The position numbers were made by a program, and so were the translations under genes. 41,286 bases of DNA from CAYZXT01 sp964482515 (lineage in GTDB: Bacteria > Elusimicrobiota > Elusimicrobia > FEN-1173), in contig CAYZXT010000021.1 in NCBI GenBank assembly GCA_964482515.1, forward strand, positions 1 to 41,286, written 5' to 3'. Shown here piece by piece: positions 16,472 to 27,920 of the stretch. The notes under the pieces were generated by a model. The model was given only the letters and a program-made list of their open reading frames with translations, did not search any database and was not told the DNA's origin. Each line of letters opens with the position of its first letter. Within the stretch, counting starts at the first letter, position 1.

Positions 16472-17260
16472 TTAGAACGGCTCGTCGGTGTCCGGCAGAC
16501 CGCGGATCCGGCGGCTGAGCTTATCGGTCAGATCGATCGCCTGCTGTCCGTAGAGGATGCTGGACTTGTCGACGATCAGGCTGATGTTGTTTTCCTCGGC
16601 GAGCTGGACCATCGCGTTATAAAGCTTGCCGAGGATCTGAAGGCTGCGGGTCTCTTCCAAATCTTTCACCGCTTTGGCGGCGTCTATGCGGGCCTGCTCA
16701 AGCTCCTGTTCCTTCTGAACCAGATCCCGCCTTCGGTCCAAAACGCTGGCGTTCGCCGCGGCCACGGAAGCGCTGCTGACTGAGAGCGGCGCCGTCTCCT
16801 GTCCCTGTGCGGCGGGATCCGGCGGGGATAAATTTAAAGCCGAATTGCCGTCGGGCCCCGCCGTCAGAGAAGACAGCGACGGAATGGTCATCGGATCAGG
16901 AGGAACAGCCGCCGGCGGCACCGGTGGCGCGGCGGGAACAGCCGGGCTGCCCGATTCCATCAAAGTTCCTTGCAAGACCGCGATCTGTTGCCGAAGAGCC
17001 GTCAACGTCTGCTCTTTTTTAGCCAAATCATCGCGGCGCTTGGCCAATTCCGTGTAATATTCGTTCTTGGCCTTTTTGGTTTCGGGATATTCCTGAAACA
17101 CCGTCTCCATATCCACATAACCGACGGAAATTCCGCCCCCCGCCGAACTTTTCAGGGGGATTTCCAAGGCCCCCGCCCCTCGGACGAGGAACGGAATGAG
17201 CGCCGTAAGAAGGCCATATTTTACCATTTTTCCATGGATTTTTAAGGACAATCGTCGCAT
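16472..17260 (-). CDS. skp: OmpH/Skp-family periplasmic chaperone with Pro/Ala-rich insert
   Basis: Skp captures unfolded barrel proteins in the periplasm and hands them to BamA. At 262 residues this copy is about 90 longer than usual. After a weak signal region (hydrophobic YGLLTALIPFLV) comes the family start ISVGYVDMETVFQEYPETKK (~44-63). A Lys/Glu-rich helix runs to about residue 100 and resumes at ~172 (DRRRDLVQKEQELEQARIDA), ending with the conserved SLIVDKSSILYG (~227-238). Between the arms lies a ~70-residue Pro/Ala/Ser-rich insert, placed where the tip of the tentacle hairpin should be. AAGGAG lies five bases before the ATG. It is 12 bases after bamA. Confidence 0.87.
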   Translation of the reverse strand: MRRLSLKIHGKMVKYGLLTALIPFLVRGAGALEIPLKSSAGGGISVGYVDMETVFQEYPETKKAKNEYYTELAKRRDDLAKKEQTLTALRQQIAVLQGTLMESGSPAVPAAPPVPPAAVPPDPMTIPSLSSLTAGPDGNSALNLSPPDPAAQGQETAPLSVSSASVAAANASVLDRRRDLVQKEQELEQARIDAAKAVKDLEETRSLQILGKLYNAMVQLAEENNISLIVDKSSILYGQQAIDLTDKLSRRIRGLPDTDEPF

Positions 17261-17272
17261 GGGATCTCCTTG

Positions 17273-19642
17273 TTAAAACATGTTCCCGATGGTGAAATAG
17301 AACTGGCTTAATTGTTCGCCAGGACGATGATTGAAGCCGTATCCCCAGTCCAACCGGATCGGAAATACCGGCGTCTTGAATCGGATGCCGAATCCGGCGC
17401 CTGCCTTCAGTTGATTTGGCTGGCTTCCGATCTTGAGGCTGATATCGCTGCGCCGGGACCAGGCCCCGCCCGCGTCCGCGAAAAACGCTCCCTGGAGGAT
17501 CGTCCTGTTGCGCTCCTGAACGATCGGGAACTTATATTCAGCGTTGAAGACCGCCATATAAAGGCCGAAATCAGCCGGACCGATCTCTCCCGCGTCGTAG
17601 CCGCGCACCGTGTCCACGCCTCCCATGATGAAGCGTTCGGAGAGGGGCACGACCTTGGACGGCGCATAATCCTTCACATAGCCGCCGCGCGCCGCCAAGC
17701 TGAACACGAACTTCCAAAACGTCGGGATGAAATAGACGCTGGAAATTTCCGGCTTATAGAAATCCACATTGCCGCCGAAGGGACCGCCCGCCACCTGGAC
17801 AGTCACGCTGTTCCGTCCGCCGCGCGTGGCATCGAAGATGTTGTCCCGCGTATCGTATACCACGCCGTTGGTCAAACTGGAGGTGATGTCGTGGGCCGAG
17901 CTGATGTTCTGCGCCGGATCGAGGTTCCCCGTGTGGGCCTGGTCGATGTCGAAGATACGGACGTCTTCGAAGCTGTAGGTATGGATCAAAGAAAGCCTGT
18001 CCGTCAAACGAGGGCTCAAACTCAAGGCCGCGCCCTTGCGCCCTTCGCGGTAGGCCGTTGAATCGGTGCCAAAGGGCCGGACGCGGACAGTGTCGAACAC
18101 GTTGAGCCCCAAACTCATCCGCTTGCCCATGAACCAAGGATCGGTCCAGCCGATTTCATAGTTCTGCTTCCGCTTCCCGAACTCCCACAGGAGGTTCAGC
18201 CTCTGCCCGAGCCCGAACAGGTTCATATGCTGCACCTGCAAAGTCCCCAGCACGCCGTCGACGCTGGAGAAACCCGCCCCGGCCGAAAGCACGCCGGGTT
18301 TCCCCTCCACCACGTTGAAGACGATGTCCGCCTGGCTCGGGGAACGGGGTTGCTGGACGTCTACCTGAACGTCGTCCAGGAAACCTAGATTATAAATCTT
18401 TTCGACCGAACGGCGCACCTTCCCGGCGGAAAACACGTCACCTTCATCCAGGAGTATCTCACGGCGGATGACCTGCTCCTTCGTGTAAGTGTTGCCGTCC
18501 ACATAAATGCGGTCCACGTAAACGACCGAACTCTCGATGATGTCGAAATGGAAATCCACGCGCCCGCGGGCGTCGTCCACGACTTGGGTCTGGCTCTCCG
18601 GAGTGATCTCCGCGCGCAGATACCCCTTGTCCGCGTACATGTCCTGCAGGTTGCGAAGCGACTCATCGTAGCGGTCCTGACGATACAGCTTACCGGTCGG
18701 CATCGCGATCGCCTTCTTAAGCTCCTTGTCCGTGAAGAGAGTCGCGCCGCTGAACGTGAAGTTGCCCACGGTGTAGCGGCGGCCCTCGTCTATGGTGAAG
18801 GTGAGCGAGACGGCGGTGTGGTCGTCGTTCAATTGGCGTTTCGGAGTGCCGATGTTGACCTCGAGGAAACCGCGGTTCTTATAGAAGGTCTTCAACTCGT
18901 CTATATCGTTGGTGAGGTCCTCTTCCTTGAAAACTTTCTTGCGCCTGATTTTCTTGAAGACGCGGCGGATCTTCTTTGCGGAGACGAGCTTGTTCCCCTC
19001 CACGTTGACCGCCTTGATCATGATGCGATTGCCTTCGGTGATGAAGAAGGTGAGGATGATCTTGTTGGTTTTAGGCTGGACGGAGGTATAGGATTCCACA
19101 CGCGCGTCAGCGTAGCCCTCATCGCGGTAGATGGAAAGGATTTTCTGCTCGTCCTGGGCGACCTTGAACCGGTCGAAGGGGTCGCCTGATTTAAGGGACA
19201 TCTGATCGCGAAACTTCGAATCGCCGACCTTCATGTTCCCTTTGAAATCGACGCGTTTGATGATGGGCCGTTCATTCACCTCGAAGATAACGCGGACCTT
19301 GGGCAAACCCTGGGCGCTCGGGGGCCCCGCCATATCTTCGAGCGAAACTTCCACCTCGTCGTATAGCCCGGTCTCTAGAAGCCTGTCAACGTCGGCCCGG
19401 AAAGTGGGATCGACGACCACGTCGCCTTTTCGCGCCTTGACTTTGGACAGCACGGCCTTCTTCTTCTGGATGACGTTGCCTTGGGCGGTGACCTCGCCGA
19501 TCACCTGGCGCGTGAACGAGGAATCCGGGGAATCCGATTCAGCGCGAACCGGGACGGCAAATCCCGCCAGAAAGAGCGCGGTTCCAAACAGCACGGTGCG
19601 ACGCAGGAGCGTCCGGGGAATGGGGAGAGAATTAAATGTCAT
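17273..19642 (-). CDS. bamA: outer membrane protein assembly factor BamA
   Basis: BamA folds and inserts beta-barrel proteins into the outer membrane. The 789-residue precursor has a signal peptide ending at about VPVRA, five POTRA domains (~45-430; recurrent patterns such as VRVIFEVNERPIIKRVDFKG and VSLTFTIDEGRRYTVGNFTF) and a 16-strand barrel (~445-789). The conserved loop-6 motif VRGYD is at ~679-683, and the last strand ends FYFTIGNMF with the terminal Phe of a beta signal. The ATG at 19642 overlaps the tamB stop (ATGA) and is preferred over a 28-residue longer start lying inside tamB. No BamB, C, D or E gene is nearby. Confidence 0.96.
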   Translation of the reverse strand: MTFNSLPIPRTLLRRTVLFGTALFLAGFAVPVRAESDSPDSSFTRQVIGEVTAQGNVIQKKKAVLSKVKARKGDVVVDPTFRADVDRLLETGLYDEVEVSLEDMAGPPSAQGLPKVRVIFEVNERPIIKRVDFKGNMKVGDSKFRDQMSLKSGDPFDRFKVAQDEQKILSIYRDEGYADARVESYTSVQPKTNKIILTFFITEGNRIMIKAVNVEGNKLVSAKKIRRVFKKIRRKKVFKEEDLTNDIDELKTFYKNRGFLEVNIGTPKRQLNDDHTAVSLTFTIDEGRRYTVGNFTFSGATLFTDKELKKAIAMPTGKLYRQDRYDESLRNLQDMYADKGYLRAEITPESQTQVVDDARGRVDFHFDIIESSVVYVDRIYVDGNTYTKEQVIRREILLDEGDVFSAGKVRRSVEKIYNLGFLDDVQVDVQQPRSPSQADIVFNVVEGKPGVLSAGAGFSSVDGVLGTLQVQHMNLFGLGQRLNLLWEFGKRKQNYEIGWTDPWFMGKRMSLGLNVFDTVRVRPFGTDSTAYREGRKGAALSLSPRLTDRLSLIHTYSFEDVRIFDIDQAHTGNLDPAQNISSAHDITSSLTNGVVYDTRDNIFDATRGGRNSVTVQVAGGPFGGNVDFYKPEISSVYFIPTFWKFVFSLAARGGYVKDYAPSKVVPLSERFIMGGVDTVRGYDAGEIGPADFGLYMAVFNAEYKFPIVQERNRTILQGAFFADAGGAWSRRSDISLKIGSQPNQLKAGAGFGIRFKTPVFPIRLDWGYGFNHRPGEQLSQFYFTIGNMF

Positions 19643-22600
19643 GGAGCCGCGTTTGAGTTGTCGGAGTCGTCTTTCTCTTGAGTTGTAGAGCGTTTTTGCG
19701 AAGGTCTCGGCGGACCGAATCGCCACTGGTTCTCTAACACCGCTTGACGGTTGGGAGGCTGTCCCAGGAGCCGTTGGGTATCCAGCTCCGTGCTGGCTTT
19801 CAAATGAAGGTTCCCCTTCACCCGGTAGGTCAGCTCGAGTTCATCATGAAAAAAATATTGGTTCTGCGTTTGATCGACCGTGAACTTATAAGCGCCGAAG
19901 ACCCGGTTGGACAACTGGACGCCCATGGACGCCCCGGTGCCTTCCAAGTAGTTCCCCAGATTATTTCTTTGTTGCTGCTGCAGCTGGGAGGCCGTCAGAT
20001 TGCTCGGTTCCGTCGTTCCGGTTTCTTTCGGTTCGTAAATCGGATATAGCATATCAATTCCGAAGCGATTGGCAATACGGGTCGCCAACGGTCCCGCCGT
20101 GGAACCCACGAGCTGGACCAAACCCGCCCGCAAAACCTGGTCGCGAAGCTGGGGGTTCTGCGTGGTCACCAAGGGGTTTGACGAATCTTCCTGAAAACCC
20201 AGCGCGATCTGGGCGACCCTTTCCGAACTCAGGCTCGGCCGATTGCGTGAGATGAATCGGGGCTGGATCTCCCCCAGCGGCGCCCGGCTCACGGTCATGA
20301 TGATGGTGTCCGGCGTGGGTACGCCGCGATCGTCCAGCGTCACCATCTCCCTCTCCGCGGTGCCCGACAAATACGGCACCCTGGCCAGGTCGTTGGTGAT
20401 CGAACGGGTGTCCGTAACGATCTCGAATGTGGCTGTTTTCACGTTGAACGTCTGGCCCAGATAATTGATGACACCCCTCTGCGTGGTCAACTTCCCGTTC
20501 GCCGCCATCGACCCTCTTTTTCCGAGCAACCCCAGGGAACCGTCCATCTGGACGTTGACGAACTCATTCCGATACCACGTGTTGTTGCCGGAGCGGAACT
20601 CGATGTCCCACACAGCGTCGTTGACGAAATCCCTCAGCCAGGGGAAGTGGGGGCGGGCGGCATCCTTATTCGCCGGAGGGTAAGTGAACTGGGTGTCATT
20701 CAGGATGACGGTCCCGGTGACATGGGGCTCTTCGCTGGGGCCTTCGACGCGGACATAGACCAACGGAGCGCCGTTCGAAACGCCCTCCAGGGATTCCCTG
20801 AGCAGGGAGAACCGTTTCAGGAGCGGTCCGGGCGGGACGGACAGCTGGGGGACCTCGATTTCGATCCCGCGCGAGCCGACGGACTGGATCGAGAGATCGT
20901 AGTCCGACACATCCAATCCTCTCATCCCCATTTTCCCCTGGACGACCAGGCGTCCGCGCCCGACGCGCCCGGAAATATTTTCCACCGTAAGCCGGTCGTC
21001 CTGCAGCAACAGCCGCGCGTTGAAATCGGTCACCTTTTTGACGTAGCGGCTCGCCGACAGGCGCCCGTTCTCCACCGTCAGATAACCAGCCATGCGGACA
21101 TCGTCCTCGCCGGAGAAAAGTTGGAGCTCGCCGTGAAAGGAACCCTCGGCCGAACGGCAATCGGGCCAAATATCTCTGAGGATATGCAGGTCGCCGTTTG
21201 TCAGCCGCATTACGATGGACATCTGGTCCGATAATTTCTCATCGTCGCCGACCGGAATGCGCCCGGAACCTTTGACGCTATAGCCGGATTTGCGCGCCGC
21301 CTCCAAATCCTTGATTTCCACGAACGGTCCCTTCCAAAGGATTGCCGCGGAAAGATGGTCGTACGGCAACAGCCCGATATACCCCTCTTTTCCAAAAACA
21401 TGTCCTTCGACGTTCGGTTTGCGGGGGTTCCCCTGTCCCGTAATTTGCGCGTTCAACTTGCCGGACACGGGTATGTCCAAGTCCGCCAGGCTGATCAACG
21501 CTTCCGCCTCCAATTCCCATCCCTGGAGCTCGAAATCCCATAAATTCGGCCCGACCTCGCCGTTGATCCACAAGCGTCGCCGTCCCTGCTCGGAAAGCGT
21601 GACGTCCTCCAGTTCGACCTGAGGCAGCTTATCCAGATAAACGGCGCCCGATATGGCCTGCAGCGATCCGGACAATGGGGAGAAGACCAATTTTTTTTCA
21701 GTCCACACCATATGGGCCAGGTCCTGGTTGAAGAAGAGTTGGTTGACCCAGAGAGACCGGGCCCGGAGGTCCGCCTCAAAACTCGGCGACGCACCGCCGT
21801 GCCAGGTACCGACGATCTCCAGCCCGCCGAAAAGGCTTAAGGGGCCGAGGTGGATGTTGCGCAGGTCCTGCACCAACTGGAGATGCCCCTCGCCCTCTTT
21901 GGTAAAAAAGATCCGGCTCCCGGGGTTCACGCGCCAGAGCCCCTCGGCGGTTTTGGCCTGGAATTCATGCAGGTCCATCTGGCGGTTCTGAAAACTGAAG
22001 CGGGCGTCCCAGCGCGGAAAAACGGTGTCTTTCCATCGGGCGTTTTCCCCGGTAACGTCGCCGCGCACGAGCGGGTTCTTCAGGTCACCCTCACAAGACA
22101 ACCGGCCGGCCCAGCGCCCGGACAGAAACGAAGGAAGCGCCGCCGCTTTGAATGTTTCGGAGAGCGGGACATTGGTGAAATTCAGATCCCCCTGCACAGT
22201 TGACGTCGCCTGCGACAGGAACACATTCGCCCTGCCGGAAGCGGCCCCGCCCTCCGGCAGATTAAACTTCAACGACGATATCTTCAACCACGGCGCCGCC
22301 CATTCACCGTCGAGGGAACCGCTGAATGGAACGCCGTTCCAGCGGACATGATCCCAATCAAGGTGGAGCCCTCCCGTGAAACCGTTCATGGGACCTTCCA
22401 AAGTCAGCCGTCCCGACAACGTCCCGGACGAAAGCGCCGCCGGCGCCGAAGGCCAGCGCGCAGCCGCGTCTTCCAAATCCACGGACTTCGCCTCGACCGA
22501 AACCGACAGGGATTTCCCCGTCAAATCAACATCCACATGGGCGCGCACGGTCCCTTCCAACGCCCGTAGATCAGACAACCTGATCTGGGCGCGGCTCAAA

Positions 22601-25023
22601 ATCAGTTCCCCTTGCGACGCGCCAAGACCGATGCCGTTCACCCAAAAACTGGGAGACCGAACCTGGCCTCTTAACGAAAGCGGATCGCCCTGAAACTCTC
22701 CCGCGACGTTCATTTCACCGTCCAAGGAGGCCGCTCCCAATGAAAACTGTTGAAAGTGAAGTGCCAGACTCAGAGGCCCCCCGGAGGACGACGCGGGAAG
22801 GCTGCCCCTGGCCTGCAACGATCCCGACGCCTGGCGAACTTCGAACCGCTCAACCTCCAGCCGGCCGTTCAGAACATGGAAATGGGATTCCGCCCTGTGA
22901 AAATAAACGCCCCGCACCCCGCCGTCACGCCAAACCAGGCGGCCGTCGGCCCGCGGGAGACCGTCCTTGTCGCCGGACATGGACAAACTGCCGTCCCAGC
23001 GGCCGGACAAAATCTCGGTGGACCGAATGATCTCCGCGACGAACTCCGCGTCCAGATCGCGGATCGAAGCGGTCATGTTCCATCCATCGGATTGGGACCA
23101 AACGCCGCTCCCGCTGAGGGCTTCGCCGAGTTTGATCGTCGAAAAAGTGATCCTCCTGCGGGTCCATTCCAACGAGGCCTGGCCGTCCTGAACCATTCCC
23201 CCTTCACGCAGACGCAAGCCGATCAGCCGGCAATCCCCCTGGAACACGGGCGCGCCCATGACGCCCGACAGGTTTCCGTCGAAATCGAACCGGCCCTCAA
23301 TCCCCGGATAGGATTTCAGGATTATGGGGACGTCCCGCAATGAAACGTTCCTCAACGACACGAAGCCGTTCAGCCGCCCGTCGCCGCGGTCCCATTCGCC
23401 CCGCCCCGCCAGCGACAGGCCGTCCGGAAGATTGAAATCGAGTTGGGAGAGGACCCAGCGGTTCCCGCTCCGGTGCATATCCACGTGCAACGCGCGGCCC
23501 TCCCCCTTCAGTTCAAGGCGGTCGTTCGAAAAATTCAACCGCATGGCCAGCGTCCCCGTGTCCTGATGGACGCCCCACGTCACTTTGTCGATCTCCAGCC
23601 GCCCTTCCGCCGTGGCCGCGGGAGGCACGCCGCGCATGCTGAAGCGCCCGCTGAGAGTCCCGGCGATATTCCCCCAACGATTCAACTCCGCCCATTGCCG
23701 GAGGTCCAGTTTCTGAGTGCCGACCTCCCACGCCCACTGAGAGGAATCGTCGTCGCGCCGCCCCGTCACCGAAATATTCCCCTGAAGGGAAGACACTTCG
23801 GCCCGGATGTCGCTGCGGGTGGCTTCGAGAACCGCTTCGGAAACAGGGAAAGCGATGAACGAAATACGGGGATTCGTTATTTTCGATTTGACGTTCAGGA
23901 CGGGATCCTGGACAGTGCCCTTAACGCGCCCTTCGAGGGAAGCGCTGCCGCCTATGGGAAGGTGCGCCAGGAAGGACGACGCGGGGACCATGCGCCGCGC
24001 CTCATCCAGATTCAACCCATCGGCGCGCAACGCGAAATCGACAGAGGCATCCGGGCCGAGCGCGCCGTCGCATTGCCCGCTCAGGGTGAAATCCCGCGCC
24101 ACGCGCATTTCCCGCAAACGAAGCCTGTCCGGCCGCCAATCGAACCTTCCGCTGAACGGCACCGGGATCTCCGCTTCCGGCAGCAGCCATCGTCCGTCCC
24201 GCACGCGGCCGCTCAAGCGCCAGCGGACATCGGCAGGCTTTGGCGGCCAGGTCCCGGAAAGCTGCAGTTCGGCGTCGGCGCGCCCCTCAAGGGTTCCGGG
24301 CAGCGGCACGGGAGAATTGTCCGCCAGTTCGGAGAGCGAGGCTTTGTCCTGCCGCACGACCGCTTCCCACGACTTCCAATCCTTGACGCGGAAAACGGCC
24401 TTCAAAGGGCCGTTGGCCGCGCGCGCAGCGGTTTCCAGAGTGATCCCGGGTTTCGTCAGGATAAAATGCCCGCTCCATTGATCCACCTGCAAGGGCGGCT
24501 TGTCTTCGCGAAAAGCGGCGTTCAGCTTGCCGTCGCGCCACTCCACTTGCAGAAGCAGGAGAGGAAATGCAAGGGCCCGGCTCTTCGGAGATACATGCGT
24601 TGAAAAGCTCCCCGCTTTGACATGGATCTCGGGCTTATCCACGATCACGTTTCCCAGGGCGAAGGCGAACCACGGGCGGGTCAAGCGGAGCCGATGAGGC
24701 GTCAGCCGCACCAGGATCCGCTCGCACTGAAAAATGGGCGCGGCCTGCGGACCCATCGCCTTTTCCGCGTTGGGAGTTTCCACGATGATATCGTTGAAAG
24801 ACAGGTTGATTAGGAGGGGATGGAGAACCACTCGGCCGATTTGGACCTTTCGGCCCATTTCGCGGGCAAGAAGGGACTCAAGGCGGGCCTGAAGTCGCGA
24901 TTCAACAGCCGGAACGCCGTAATTCCACCAAGAGAGAAATCCGGCGGCCGCCAATAAAAGAAGGAAAAACGCCGTAACGCGCTTTCGGACCTTGCCGCTG
25001 GGCCTCAGGGTCCACGATTTCAT
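19639..25023 (-). CDS. tamB: TamB-family translocation/assembly protein (DUF490)
   Basis: This 1794-residue protein has one N-terminal membrane anchor (AFFLLLLAAAGFLSWW) followed by a very long periplasmic region of short beta strands, the beta-taco/AsmA-like architecture of TamB, YhdP and YdbH. The C-terminal ~350 residues match the DUF490 domain, with NYLGQTFNVKTATFEI and a strand-rich segment ending ENQWRFG. Family members bridge the two membranes and help barrel insertion or carry phospholipid outward. A charged ~22-residue tail (rich in Lys, Asp, Asn, Ser) extends past the usual end. Start at ATG 25023 is preferred; an in-frame GTG at 25074 adds 17 residues. It is coupled to bamA by a four-base overlap, and no TamA is present. 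Confidence 0.88.
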   Translation of the reverse strand: MKSWTLRPSGKVRKRVTAFFLLLLAAAGFLSWWNYGVPAVESRLQARLESLLAREMGRKVQIGRVVLHPLLINLSFNDIIVETPNAEKAMGPQAAPIFQCERILVRLTPHRLRLTRPWFAFALGNVIVDKPEIHVKAGSFSTHVSPKSRALAFPLLLLQVEWRDGKLNAAFREDKPPLQVDQWSGHFILTKPGITLETAARAANGPLKAVFRVKDWKSWEAVVRQDKASLSELADNSPVPLPGTLEGRADAELQLSGTWPPKPADVRWRLSGRVRDGRWLLPEAEIPVPFSGRFDWRPDRLRLREMRVARDFTLSGQCDGALGPDASVDFALRADGLNLDEARRMVPASSFLAHLPIGGSASLEGRVKGTVQDPVLNVKSKITNPRISFIAFPVSEAVLEATRSDIRAEVSSLQGNISVTGRRDDDSSQWAWEVGTQKLDLRQWAELNRWGNIAGTLSGRFSMRGVPPAATAEGRLEIDKVTWGVHQDTGTLAMRLNFSNDRLELKGEGRALHVDMHRSGNRWVLSQLDFNLPDGLSLAGRGEWDRGDGRLNGFVSLRNVSLRDVPIILKSYPGIEGRFDFDGNLSGVMGAPVFQGDCRLIGLRLREGGMVQDGQASLEWTRRRITFSTIKLGEALSGSGVWSQSDGWNMTASIRDLDAEFVAEIIRSTEILSGRWDGSLSMSGDKDGLPRADGRLVWRDGGVRGVYFHRAESHFHVLNGRLEVERFEVRQASGSLQARGSLPASSSGGPLSLALHFQQFSLGAASLDGEMNVAGEFQGDPLSLRGQVRSPSFWVNGIGLGASQGELILSRAQIRLSDLRALEGTVRAHVDVDLTGKSLSVSVEAKSVDLEDAAARWPSAPAALSSGTLSGRLTLEGPMNGFTGGLHLDWDHVRWNGVPFSGSLDGEWAAPWLKISSLKFNLPEGGAASGRANVFLSQATSTVQGDLNFTNVPLSETFKAAALPSFLSGRWAGRLSCEGDLKNPLVRGDVTGENARWKDTVFPRWDARFSFQNRQMDLHEFQAKTAEGLWRVNPGSRIFFTKEGEGHLQLVQDLRNIHLGPLSLFGGLEIVGTWHGGASPSFEADLRARSLWVNQLFFNQDLAHMVWTEKKLVFSPLSGSLQAISGAVYLDKLPQVELEDVTLSEQGRRRLWINGEVGPNLWDFELQGWELEAEALISLADLDIPVSGKLNAQITGQGNPRKPNVEGHVFGKEGYIGLLPYDHLSAAILWKGPFVEIKDLEAARKSGYSVKGSGRIPVGDDEKLSDQMSIVMRLTNGDLHILRDIWPDCRSAEGSFHGELQLFSGEDDVRMAGYLTVENGRLSASRYVKKVTDFNARLLLQDDRLTVENISGRVGRGRLVVQGKMGMRGLDVSDYDLSIQSVGSRGIEIEVPQLSVPPGPLLKRFSLLRESLEGVSNGAPLVYVRVEGPSEEPHVTGTVILNDTQFTYPPANKDAARPHFPWLRDFVNDAVWDIEFRSGNNTWYRNEFVNVQMDGSLGLLGKRGSMAANGKLTTQRGVINYLGQTFNVKTATFEIVTDTRSITNDLARVPYLSGTAEREMVTLDDRGVPTPDTIIMTVSRAPLGEIQPRFISRNRPSLSSERVAQIALGFQEDSSNPLVTTQNPQLRDQVLRAGLVQLVGSTAGPLATRIANRFGIDMLYPIYEPKETGTTEPSNLTASQLQQQQRNNLGNYLEGTGASMGVQLSNRVFGAYKFTVDQTQNQYFFHDELELTYRVKGNLHLKASTELDTQRLLGQPPNRQAVLENQWRFGPPRPSQKRSTTQEKDDSDNSNAAP

Positions 25024-25102
25024 TCCTACGCCACCGTGTTCCCGCGTCTCATTGGGAAATAATCCGCCGAGCACCGGAAGAGTGTCCGGCGGCCCCTTGC
25101 TG

Positions 25103-25118
25103 GTTTGTGGGATCGCAT
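25103..25118 (+). repeat. third copy of the TTGTGGGAT..GCAT motif
   Basis: This 16-base copy differs from copy B at 13168-13183 at two positions. It lies at the predicted transcription start of the tamB operon, seven bases below the -10 box, with the same orientation relative to the operon as the other copies. Confidence 0.5.
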
Positions 25119-25124
25119 GGAAAT

Positions 25125-25162
25125 ATTATACCAACCGACGGCGAGGAATAATAATATTCCTC
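25125..25162 (-). promoter_or_regulatory. candidate extended -10 promoter with palindromic operator for the tamB operon
   Basis: On the minus strand TGG directly precedes a perfect TATAAT (25125-25130), an extended -10 box. No -35 consensus exists at 17 bases; instead an 8-bp inverted repeat GAGGAATA/TATTCCTC with a four-base centre (25143-25162) covers about -25 to -44. This layout suits a regulator-dependent promoter. The same hairpin could alternatively be a weak terminator for clpC, though no T-run follows. Confidence 0.5.
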
Positions 25163-25194
25163 AGCGCTCGGTACATGGGAAATCCGTCAAGCCG

Positions 25195-27672
<2,478 letters not shown>

Positions 27673-27791
27673 GAGCCTACCTTCCCTCTCGGTTTCTGTT
27701 TTGTTCAGCGCCGGCGATGACGGGATTTTCCAGATGAAAAAAACCCTCTTCCGATCGACGGGAAAATCCGCGGTAAATCCACGTTGAAATC

Positions 27792-27820
27792 ATTGTAGTC
27801 GCCTTTTTTTCCCTTGTCAA
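27792..27820 (-). promoter_or_regulatory. near-consensus sigma70-type promoter of clpC
   Basis: On the minus strand TTGACA (27815-27820) and TACAAT (27792-27797) are separated by exactly 17 bases. Transcription would start near 27785, giving a leader of ~110 bases with GGAAGG before the clpC ATG. The strength suggests high basal expression. The rest of the 248-base gap (27673-27920) holds only the hairpin next to ilvE. Confidence 0.85.
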
Positions 27821-27893
27821 TGAGAAGTTGGAAACGGCGCCTCATAACAGAAAACGCGCGCCATGCGAAAAAGTTCCTCTATATTAATTGACC

Positions 27894-27910
27894 CGGAAAA
27901 ACATTTTCCG
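27894..27910 (-). other. hairpin just downstream of ilvE
   Basis: CGGAAAA (27894-27900) and TTTTCCG (27904-27910) form a 7-bp stem eleven bases after the ilvE stop. An ACCCGG direct repeat flanks it (27891-27896 and 27913-27918). No T-tract follows on the minus strand, so it is at best a weak terminator or an mRNA 3'-end stabiliser. Confidence 0.35.
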
Positions 27911-27920
27911 TTACCCGGCT

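Noticed and set aside
27894..27910. Hairpin after ilvE as a strong intrinsic terminator
   Set aside because: The stem is AT-rich and short and no T-run follows on the minus strand, so it is listed only as a hairpin.
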